Source: Achromobacter sp. Root83 (lineage in GTDB: Bacteria; Pseudomonadota; Gammaproteobacteria; Burkholderiales; Burkholderiaceae_B). Taken from it: a stretch of DNA of 64,000 nucleotides. The notes under the pieces are model-generated. The model saw nothing but the letters and a program-made list of their open reading frames with translations. It was not told the DNA's origin and made no database searches. A program made the translations under genes and the position numbers. The stretch is taken from assembly GCF_001428845.1 (NCBI RefSeq), contig NZ_LMIU01000003.1, forward strand, positions 5,243 through 69,242, read 5' to 3'. Below, in pieces: positions 46,326 through 52,750 of this stretch. Positions within the stretch are counted from its first letter, which is position 1, and the number at the start of each line of letters is the position of its first letter.

Positions 46326-46338
46326 TTTGTATATCATG
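46326..46338 (+). promoter_or_regulatory. TTTGTATATCATG element upstream of marR
   Basis: This 13-mer, 62 bases before the marR ATG, recurs with one change (TTTGTATATGATG) at 51182-51194, 74 bases before the MFS transporter ATG. It contains a TATAT -10-like core. It is either a shared promoter core or a second operator. Confidence 0.35.
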
Positions 46339-46399
46339 CGGCCAAGTGGGCGCCTGGCGCGCCCGGCCGCATTTTTCCCTATTTATGTAGAGCCCAGTC

Positions 46400-46933
46400 A
46401 TGGCATTCCCGACCGAACACAAGAACGTCCCCAAGCGCGCCAAACCGGCGGCTCTCAAGGAACTGTTCTCTTACCGGCTGAACCGGCTGGCCTACGTGTC
46501 CAGTCGCATCGCCGCGGGCTTGAACGAAAGCCGCTACGGCGTCGGGCCGCGCGAATGGCGGTTCATCGCGCTGCTTGGGGCGACGCCGGACATGTCGCTG
46601 AATGCGGTGGCGCGCGAGGCCAACATCGACAAAAGCCAGGCCAGCAGGACCGTGTCCGAGCTGATCGAGCGCGGGCTGATCTGCCGCAGCGCCGACAGCC
46701 AGGATGGCCGGGGCGTCAGCCTGGCCCTGACGCAAGCAGGACGCGCGCTGTATGAAGACATGTTCCCTGCCGCCGTGCAGCGCAACGACGCCATGCTGTC
46801 GGTGCTGTCCGACGCAGAGCGAGAGCAGATGGAACGCATGCTGGACAAGCTGACCGAGCATGCGCTGGACATGCTGAACGAGTTCAAGGCCGAAGTGCCC
46901 GTGCGCCGTGGCCGCGGCGTCCAGCCGCGCTAG
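46400..46933 (+). CDS. MarR-family transcriptional regulator
   Basis: 177 residues with the MarR winged helix: EWRFIALLGATPDMSLNAVA, REANIDKSQASRTVSELIER, GLICRSADSQDGRGVSLALT. It sits in the centre of the CoA catabolic cluster between two plus-strand operons. Three nearly identical palindromes in the promoters around it are its likely operators, and a CoA thioester is a likely effector because MarR repressors of such clusters often sense one (inference). A strong terminator follows. Confidence 0.92.
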   Translation: MAFPTEHKNVPKRAKPAALKELFSYRLNRLAYVSSRIAAGLNESRYGVGPREWRFIALLGATPDMSLNAVAREANIDKSQASRTVSELIERGLICRSADSQDGRGVSLALTQAGRALYEDMFPAAVQRNDAMLSVLSDAEREQMERMLDKLTEHALDMLNEFKAEVPVRRGRGVQPR

Positions 46934-46964
46934 GCGCCAGGCGCCTGTCTGGCGCCTTTTTTTG
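46932..46964 (+). terminator. terminator after marR
   Basis: A nine-bp inverted repeat (AGGCGCCAG with CTGGCGCCT) encloses eight bases and runs into seven T. It directly follows the marR stop and precedes operator site 2, so the next operon must have its own promoter. Confidence 0.88.
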
Positions 46965-46970
46965 ACCTAA

Positions 46971-46989
46971 TTGTTGATTAAATCAATCA
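46971..46989. promoter_or_regulatory. MarR-type operator, site 2
   Basis: TTGTTGATTAAATCAATCA, with a perfect TTGATT-A-AATCAA core, lies 32 bases before the second enoyl-CoA hydratase ATG and just after the marR terminator. It matches sites 1 and 3. Confidence 0.7.
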
Positions 46990-47020
46990 GTTGCCCCAAC
47001 TTTTGAGAAGGACGCGTGCC

Positions 47021-47755
47021 ATGTCGGAACTTATCGTTGAAAACCAGGGTGCCGTGCGCCTGCTGCGGCTGAATCGCCCGGAAAAGCACAACGCGCTCAA
47101 CACTGCGCTGACCACCGGTTTGCTGGAAGCGCTGCAGCAGTCGGATCGCGACGCGTCGGTGCGCGCCGTGGTGTTGACCGGGAACGGCAAGTCATTCTGC
47201 GCGGGTGCGGACACGAGCGAATTTTCGGGGCTGACAATGGAGCAGCCCCAGGCCGTCCTGAGCCGTGCGGATCTGACCACTGATCTGCATCTGGTGTTCT
47301 CGCGCATGGCCAAGCCCGTCGTCGCGGCTGTGCATGGCAATGCGCTGGGCGGCGGCGCCGGGCTGGCGCTGGCTTGCGACCTGGCGGTCATGGCCGACGA
47401 CGTGCGCTTCGGCTATCCCGAACTGCGGCATGGCATCGTGGCCGCGGTGGTCATGGCGAATCTGGTGCGGCAGGTGGGCCGAAAGCATGCCTTCGAGCTG
47501 GTGGCGATGGCCGAGCCGATCGATGGCGCCCGGGCGCTGGAACTGGGCATCGCCAATCGCACGCTGCCTGCCGGGCAGGTGCTGGACGCCGCCATGAGCA
47601 TGGCCACGCGGCTGGCGGGCTGGGAGCCCGCCGCCATGGGGCTGACCAAGCGCGCCTTTCACCGTGCGGCGGATCTGGGCCTGGCCGAGGCGCTGGGCGT
47701 CGGCCGCGATGCCAATGTGATCATGCGGGGCTTTCGCCAGGGGGCTGCGCGATGA
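47021..47755 (+). CDS. enoyl-CoA hydratase/isomerase family protein
   Basis: 244-residue crotonase. RLNRPEKHNALNTALTTGLL, CAGADTSEFSGL and VHGNALGGGAGLALACDLAV are the family segments, and YPELRHGIVAAVVMANLVRQ follows. ATG 47021 is the start with AAGGA upstream; the frame opens 30 bases earlier at TTG. It overlaps the CoA-transferase gene by four bases. Confidence 0.92.
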   Translation: MSELIVENQGAVRLLRLNRPEKHNALNTALTTGLLEALQQSDRDASVRAVVLTGNGKSFCAGADTSEFSGLTMEQPQAVLSRADLTTDLHLVFSRMAKPVVAAVHGNALGGGAGLALACDLAVMADDVRFGYPELRHGIVAAVVMANLVRQVGRKHAFELVAMAEPIDGARALELGIANRTLPAGQVLDAAMSMATRLAGWEPAAMGLTKRAFHRAADLGLAEALGVGRDANVIMRGFRQGAAR

Positions 47756-48948
47756 GGCCGCTGGATGGCGTGACCATTCTGGATTTGTCCCGTGTGCTGG
47801 CGTGCCCGTTCGCGTCGATGATCCTGGCCGAGCTGGGGGCGACAGTCATCAAGGTCGAGCAGCCTGGCACGGGCGATGAAACCCGCGGCTTCGAGCCGCG
47901 GGTACAAGGAGAGGGCGGCACGGAATCCGCCTACTACCTGGCGTTCAATCGCAGCAAGCAGTCGATCACCGTGAACTTCCGCCAGCCGGCCGGGCAGGCC
48001 TTGATCCGCCGGCTGGCCGAGAAGAGCGATGTCGTGGTGGAGAATTTTCCGGTCGGCACGTTGGCCAAGTACGGGCTGGACCGGGAGACGATCGCGCCCG
48101 GCAATCCCGGACTGATCTATTTTTCGTGCACGGGCTTTGGCATGACGGGGCCCTATGCGCCGCGCAAGGGTTATGACACGGTGTTCCAGGCGATGGGCGG
48201 CATCATGAGCCTGACCGGCGAGCGGGGCGGCGGCCCGGTCAAGCCAGGCCTGCCTATCGGTGACCTGACCTCGGGGCTCTGGGCTGCCATCGGCATCCTG
48301 TCGGCCCTGGTGGGGCGGGCGCGGTCGGGGCAGGGCTGCCACATCGATTTTTCGATGCTGGATGGGCAGGTCGGCTTGCTGTCGCTGGCGGCGGCCCGTT
48401 ATTTCGCACTGGGCGAAGTGCCACCGCGTCTGGGGACCGAACACCCGGGACGGGTGCCGTCGGCCGCGTTCGAATGCAGCGACGGACGCTGGGTGCAGAT
48501 CACCGGCAGCGACCAGCATTGGAAACCCCTGTGCGAGGCACTCGGCCTGCCGCAATGGGCGGCCGACCCGGATCTGGCGCGCAATGCCGTGCGGGTGGCG
48601 CGCCGCGACGAGGTCATGGCTGGCCTGGCCGCCGCGGCGGCCAGCTTGACGCGTGACGAACTATGCCGCCGCTGCGATGCCGCGGGCGTGCCGGCGGGTC
48701 CCATCCTGGATGTGGAAGAGATCCTGCACAACGAGCATGTGCTGGCGCGCGGCATGGTGTCCAGCTACGAGCATCCATCCATCGGCCGCTTCGGTGCGGT
48801 ACCCGTGCCGTTCAAGTTCCAGGGGTATGAAGACCCGAGCCTGGAACGCCCCCCTTTGCTTGGAGAACACACCGACCAGGTGCTGACGTCACAGTTGGGC
48901 CTGACGGCAGCCGAGATCCAGGCATTGCGCGCCGAGGGCGCCATCTAG
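47752..48948 (+). CDS. CaiB/BaiF family CoA-transferase
   Basis: 398 residues of the family III CoA-transferases. It has LDLSRVLACPFASMILAELG, the GATVIKVEQPGTGDETRG segment, DVVVENFPVGTLAKYGLD and the catalytic-loop region SMLDGQVGLLS, whose aspartate is the expected nucleophile. It would move CoA between a donor thioester and the pathway acid, an alternative activation to the ligase upstream. ATGA overlap with the hydratase shows translational coupling. Confidence 0.9.
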   Translation: MRPLDGVTILDLSRVLACPFASMILAELGATVIKVEQPGTGDETRGFEPRVQGEGGTESAYYLAFNRSKQSITVNFRQPAGQALIRRLAEKSDVVVENFPVGTLAKYGLDRETIAPGNPGLIYFSCTGFGMTGPYAPRKGYDTVFQAMGGIMSLTGERGGGPVKPGLPIGDLTSGLWAAIGILSALVGRARSGQGCHIDFSMLDGQVGLLSLAAARYFALGEVPPRLGTEHPGRVPSAAFECSDGRWVQITGSDQHWKPLCEALGLPQWAADPDLARNAVRVARRDEVMAGLAAAAASLTRDELCRRCDAAGVPAGPILDVEEILHNEHVLARGMVSSYEHPSIGRFGAVPVPFKFQGYEDPSLERPPLLGEHTDQVLTSQLGLTAAEIQALRAEGAI

Positions 48949-48997
48949 CAACACTTCACCCCCTCATACAAAAAACCAAGATTCAGGAGACAAGACT

Positions 48998-49966
48998 ATG
49001 AAGATCATCAAGCGTCTGTACTGCGGCTTGGCCGTCGCTGCGCTAAGCACGGCGGCGGGTGCCGTCGAGCCCTATCCGTCCCAGCCGATCACGCTGGTCA
49101 ATCCGTACGCCGCGGGCGGCCCCGCCGATGTGCTGGGACGCGCTTTGGCGCGCGAACTGGAAAAGCAATTGGGCAAGCCCGTGATCGTGGAGAACAAGGC
49201 GGGTGGCGGCGCGGCGATCGGCGCCAACGTCGTGGCGCGCGCCAAGCCCGATGGCTACACCTTGCTGCTCGGCACGTCGGCCGCGCACGTGGTGACGCCA
49301 CTCATGCAGCGCACGCCCTACGACGGCATCAAGGATTTCGCCTTTGTGTCCATCGTCGCCAACCAGCCAAACATGCTGGTGGCGCGGCCCACGCTGAACG
49401 TCGGCAGCGTGAGCGACCTGATTGCGAAGGCGCGCAAGGAGCCCGGCAAGATCAACTACGCGTCCGCGGGACCGGGCAGCTCCCCGCATTTGGGCGGCGA
49501 GCTGTTCCGGCAGCGGGCGGGCGTGGAAATCGAGCACATCCCGTATGGCGGCGCGGCGCCGGCCATCAACGATCTGGTGGGCGGACAGGTGGATATTGCC
49601 GTGCTGAACCTGGCGGCGAGCCTGCAATTCATCCGCAGCGGACGGCTGAAGGCGCTGGCCTACGCCAACGACAAACGGTCGCCGCTGATGCCCGACGTGC
49701 CGACGCTGGCCGAGTCGGGGGTTACGGGCGCGGAGTCCGCGTCCTGGTACAGCCTGGCCGCGCCGAAAGGCACGCCCGCGGATGTGCTGCAGCGGCTGAA
49801 CGAGGCCGTGGGCCGGGTCAATGGCGATCCGGAATACCGCAAGCTGATGCAGGCGCAGGGTGTGGACCTGTGGAGCATGACGTCGCAGCAAGCGACCGAG
49901 TTCGTGGAAAAGGATCAGGCGGCGATGCGCAAGCTGGTGGAATCGGCGGGTTTGACGAAGAAGTAG
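48998..49966 (+). CDS. Bug-family (TctC-type) periplasmic substrate-binding protein
   Basis: 322 residues with a signal peptide (1-23, CGLAVAALSTAAGA/VEPYPSQ). The Bug start YPSQPITLVNPYAAGGPADVL and KAGGGAAIGANVVARAKPDGY follow. An AGGAGACAAG ribosome site precedes the ATG. It is the third gene of the operator-site-2 operon, so its ligand is probably the acid the cluster degrades. No membrane partners are present. Confidence 0.92.
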   Translation: MKIIKRLYCGLAVAALSTAAGAVEPYPSQPITLVNPYAAGGPADVLGRALARELEKQLGKPVIVENKAGGGAAIGANVVARAKPDGYTLLLGTSAAHVVTPLMQRTPYDGIKDFAFVSIVANQPNMLVARPTLNVGSVSDLIAKARKEPGKINYASAGPGSSPHLGGELFRQRAGVEIEHIPYGGAAPAINDLVGGQVDIAVLNLAASLQFIRSGRLKALAYANDKRSPLMPDVPTLAESGVTGAESASWYSLAAPKGTPADVLQRLNEAVGRVNGDPEYRKLMQAQGVDLWSMTSQQATEFVEKDQAAMRKLVESAGLTKK

Positions 49967-49984
49967 GGCGTGAAACAGATCACG

Positions 49985-50037
49985 CCCGCCCGCCAACAAC
50001 AAGCCGCCCATCGGGCGGCTTGTTGTTGGCGGGCGGG
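49985..50037. terminator. 25-bp perfect hairpin between convergent genes
   Basis: Two perfectly complementary 25-base arms are separated by ATC. The inner part is CAACAACAAGCCGCCC and the reverse complement. There is no T run on either side. It sits 18 bases after the Bug stop and overlaps nothing coding, so a bidirectional terminator or transcript 3'-end stabiliser is the simplest reading. Confidence 0.7.
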
Positions 50038-50042
50038 GCGCC

Positions 50043-50996
50043 TCAGCCCGCCAGCGCGGCGGCGCGCGTCAGGGCCTCGCGGGTTTCGTCCACAAGCTGC
50101 TGCACCACCGCGCCGGCGGGTTGCAGGCTGTCGATCAGCCCGGCACTTTGGCCAGCCTCGACCTTGCCGCCTTCGATGTCGCCGTCCAGCGCGGCCTGCT
50201 TGAGCGAACTGCCCGCGAAGAGCGCGTCAAGCGCGGTATCGTCGACGGCGTGTTCCGCGGTCAGGTATTGGCGGGCAAATGTATTGCGCAGCATGCGCAC
50301 GGGCGATCGGCCGCGGCCCACCAGGGTGGTGTCGGCCACGCCGGCTGCCAGCACGGCGGCCTTGTAAGCGGCGTGGACGCCCGCCTCGGGCGTCAGCAAA
50401 AAGCGCGTGCCCAGCTGCGCGCCGGCCGCGCCCAGGCACAGGGCGGCGGCGATGCCAGCGCCGTCGGCGATGCCGCCGGCCGCCACGACGGGCAGCGTCA
50501 CACGGCGCACGGTGGCGCGCAGCAGCACTTGCAGGCCGATTTCGTCAGGGCCGGGGTGTCCGCCGGCTTCCAGGCCCACGGCGATCACGGCGTCCACGCC
50601 CGCCGCCTGCGCTTTTTCCGCGTGCACCGGACTGGCCACGACTTGCAGCCATTTGATGCCGGCGTCGCGCGCGCGGCCGATATGCTTTTGCGGGCCACCC
50701 TGGGAGGCGATGATCACTGGCACGCCCTCCGCGATGGCGATATCCATGTGTTCCTGGGCGCGCTTGTTGTAGAGGGGGATATTGACGGCGAAGGGCGCGT
50801 CGGTGCCGCGCCGCACTTCGCGCACCGCGGCGAGCAGGGCTTCCGGATACATGGGGCCCGCGGCGATCACACCCAGGCCGCCCGCGCGGGACACGGCCAG
50901 CGCCAGCGCTGCGTTGGACGATGCCCAGCTCATGCCACCTTGGATGATGGGATAGCGGGTACCCAGCAGCCGGGTCAGCGGAGTTTGCAGAGTCAT
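50043..50996 (-). CDS. nitronate monooxygenase-like NAD(P)H:flavin oxidoreductase
   Basis: 317 residues from ATG 50996 (MTLQTPLTRLLGTRYPIIQG); an in-frame ATG at 51023 would add nine residues with no ribosome site. It has a TIM-barrel with the 2-nitropropane dioxygenase fold: QGGMSWASSNAALALAVSRA, VGLEAGGHPGPDEIG and AAGGIADGAGIAAALCLGA bind FMN. Such enzymes also act as enoyl reductases or on aromatic substrates. Operator site 3 lies directly upstream, so it belongs to the MarR regulon although it is on the other strand. Confidence 0.9.
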   Translation of the reverse strand: MTLQTPLTRLLGTRYPIIQGGMSWASSNAALALAVSRAGGLGVIAAGPMYPEALLAAVREVRRGTDAPFAVNIPLYNKRAQEHMDIAIAEGVPVIIASQGGPQKHIGRARDAGIKWLQVVASPVHAEKAQAAGVDAVIAVGLEAGGHPGPDEIGLQVLLRATVRRVTLPVVAAGGIADGAGIAAALCLGAAGAQLGTRFLLTPEAGVHAAYKAAVLAAGVADTTLVGRGRSPVRMLRNTFARQYLTAEHAVDDTALDALFAGSSLKQAALDGDIEGGKVEAGQSAGLIDSLQPAGAVVQQLVDETREALTRAAALAG

Positions 50997-51034
50997 GGCC
51001 TTGCCTGTCTTGGAAAACGCCATTTTCTATTAAC

Positions 51035-51053
51035 TGGTTGATAATATCAACTA
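51035..51053. promoter_or_regulatory. MarR-type operator, site 3
   Basis: TGGTTGATAATATCAACTA with a perfect GTTGAT-AAT-ATCAAC core lies about 40 bases upstream of the nitronate-monooxygenase-like start, between it and the divergent MFS gene. Confidence 0.72.
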
Positions 51054-51181
51054 TATTCGGGCGCCCCGAGCGGGCGGAATGGCCGTGACGGCATTACGGC
51101 GACGGACGGGACGAAAAGCGGTCGCGGCGGAGGCTCAAATAGCGATGCGCCAGCAGGGATACTCCGGATGCGACGACGCGC

Positions 51182-51194
51182 TTTGTATATGATG
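51182..51194 (+). promoter_or_regulatory. TTTGTATATGATG element upstream of the MFS gene
   Basis: One mismatch from the element upstream of marR (46326-46338), at a similar distance from its gene. It may be the -10 region of the MFS promoter. Confidence 0.35.
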
Positions 51195-51267
51195 TCCGTG
51201 CCTGGCCACCGCGCCGGGCCGCCCCGAGGAGGGGGCGCAAACCCAAAAACAACGAGACACGGGTTTC

Positions 51268-52473
51268 ATGTCCAGTCAAACCGATACGATTTCCGCACGC
51301 ACCATAGTCTTGGGCACCCTGGTCGTGCTGCTTGCCATGGGCGTGCGCGCCACCTTTGGCCTGTTCATGCAGCCCATGGGCCTGGCGCACGGGTGGGGCC
51401 GCGAAGTGTTCTCCATGGCGTTCGCCTTGCAGAACCTGGTGTGGGGCGTGGCGTGCATCTTCATGGGCATCCTGGCCGACCGCTACGGATCGGGCCGCAC
51501 GATCGCGTTGGGCGCGGTGCTGTACATGCTGGGCATGATCGGCACGCGTTTCGCCACCGACGAGGCCACGCTCTACCTGAGCGCCGGGGTGCTGGTCGGG
51601 CTGGGGCAGGCGGGCACCACGTTTCCCGTGATTCTGCCGGTCGTGGCGCGCGCCGTGCCGCCCGCCTACCGCAGCACGGCGATGGGCATCGCCAGCGCGG
51701 GCGGGTCGCTGGGCCAGTTCGCCGTCGTGCCTACCGGCCAGTTGCTGATCAGCGGGCTGGACTGGTCGGGCGCGCTGTGGGTGCTGTCGCTCTTCGTGGC
51801 TTGCGCGGCGCCGCTGGCGTATTTTCTGCGCGGCCGTCCGCAGGCGCATTCCGGGCCGCAGCAATCGCTGGCCTCGGCCGTCAAGCAGGCCGTGCGCCAC
51901 CCCTCGTTCCACTTTTTGTTCTGGAGCTATTTTGTCTGTGGCTTCCATACGGCATTCATCACGCTGCACTTGCCGGCCTACGTGACCGACGGCGGTTTGA
52001 CGGCCGGGCAGGGCGCCACCGCGATCGCGCTGATCGGCTTGTTCAACGTCGTGGGTTCGTTCTACGCGGGCAAGCTGGGCGGCAAGTACAGCAAGAAGCG
52101 CCTGCTGGCCGTGGTCTATTTCATGCGGGCGTTCGGCATCCTGCTGCTGCTGTCGATGCCGCTGTCACCATGGGTGCTGTATGCGTTCGCGGCATGGATG
52201 GGGCTGTTCTGGCTGGGCACCGTGCCGCTGACGCAGGGGCTCATCGGCCAGATCTACGGCTTGCGCTATGCCGCCACCTTGTCCGGCATCGTTTTCCTGG
52301 GCCACCAGTTGGGCAGCTTTATCGGCGTCTGGCTGGGCGGCTACGCCTACGCCAAGACGGGCAACTACGATCTGGTCTGGTGGCTGGGTGTGATATTGGC
52401 CGTCGTCGCGGCATTGCTGTGCCTGCCCGTGCGCGAACAGCCGGTGACTCCGGCCCAGCCGGCCGCGGCCTGA
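51268..52473 (+). CDS. MFS transporter
   Basis: 401 residues with twelve hydrophobic segments and the MFS loop GILADRYGSGRTIALGAVLY between helices 2 and 3. Its style is that of the OFA-like/monocarboxylate carriers of proteobacterial catabolic clusters (FGLFMQPMGLAHGWGREVFS). It is divergent from the nitronate-monooxygenase-like gene across operator site 3. It is probably the uptake carrier or exporter of the cluster, an inference from position. Confidence 0.9.
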   Translation: MSSQTDTISARTIVLGTLVVLLAMGVRATFGLFMQPMGLAHGWGREVFSMAFALQNLVWGVACIFMGILADRYGSGRTIALGAVLYMLGMIGTRFATDEATLYLSAGVLVGLGQAGTTFPVILPVVARAVPPAYRSTAMGIASAGGSLGQFAVVPTGQLLISGLDWSGALWVLSLFVACAAPLAYFLRGRPQAHSGPQQSLASAVKQAVRHPSFHFLFWSYFVCGFHTAFITLHLPAYVTDGGLTAGQGATAIALIGLFNVVGSFYAGKLGGKYSKKRLLAVVYFMRAFGILLLLSMPLSPWVLYAFAAWMGLFWLGTVPLTQGLIGQIYGLRYAATLSGIVFLGHQLGSFIGVWLGGYAYAKTGNYDLVWWLGVILAVVAALLCLPVREQPVTPAQPAAA

Positions 52474-52503
52474 GCCCGGCCCGTGTTCACCAAGGAACCC
52501 GCC

Positions 52504-52674
52504 ATGACGCCCGCGCCGCATCTCGCCCCGCCACCCGCCACCCGCCGCCATCGCGGCTGGCGCGCGGCTGGCGTGCTGGCGCTGGCGGCCGTGCTTGGCC
52601 TGGCGTTCTGGGGCTATACCACGCCCGAAATGCAGATCCACTGGGAAAACCTGGCTGCCCTCTGCGGTTTCTAG
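52504..52674 (+). CDS. small single-pass membrane protein, unknown function
   Basis: 56 residues: a basic proline-rich N-terminus, one hydrophobic helix (WRAAGVLALAAVLGLAFWGY) and a short polar tail TTPEMQIHWENLAALCGF. An AAGGAA ribosome site precedes ATG 52504, and a strong terminator follows the gene. It is likely real; I recognise no family. It lies 30 bases after the MFS gene and may be part of its transcript. Confidence 0.65.
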   Translation: MTPAPHLAPPPATRRHRGWRAAGVLALAAVLGLAFWGYTTPEMQIHWENLAALCGF

Positions 52675-52707
52675 CCTTATTTCTCCGCACGGCTCGCGGT
52701 ATCCTAC

Positions 52708-52735
52708 GGCGGAGAAAATCTCCGCCTTTTTTTTT
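52708..52735 (+). terminator. terminator before the addB-like gene
   Basis: An eight-bp stem GGCGGAGA/TCTCCGCC with an AAA loop is followed by nine T. It ends the MFS-small protein unit, 15 bases before the addB-like start. Confidence 0.92.
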
Positions 52736-52750
52736 GCCGCTCAGGTGCCC

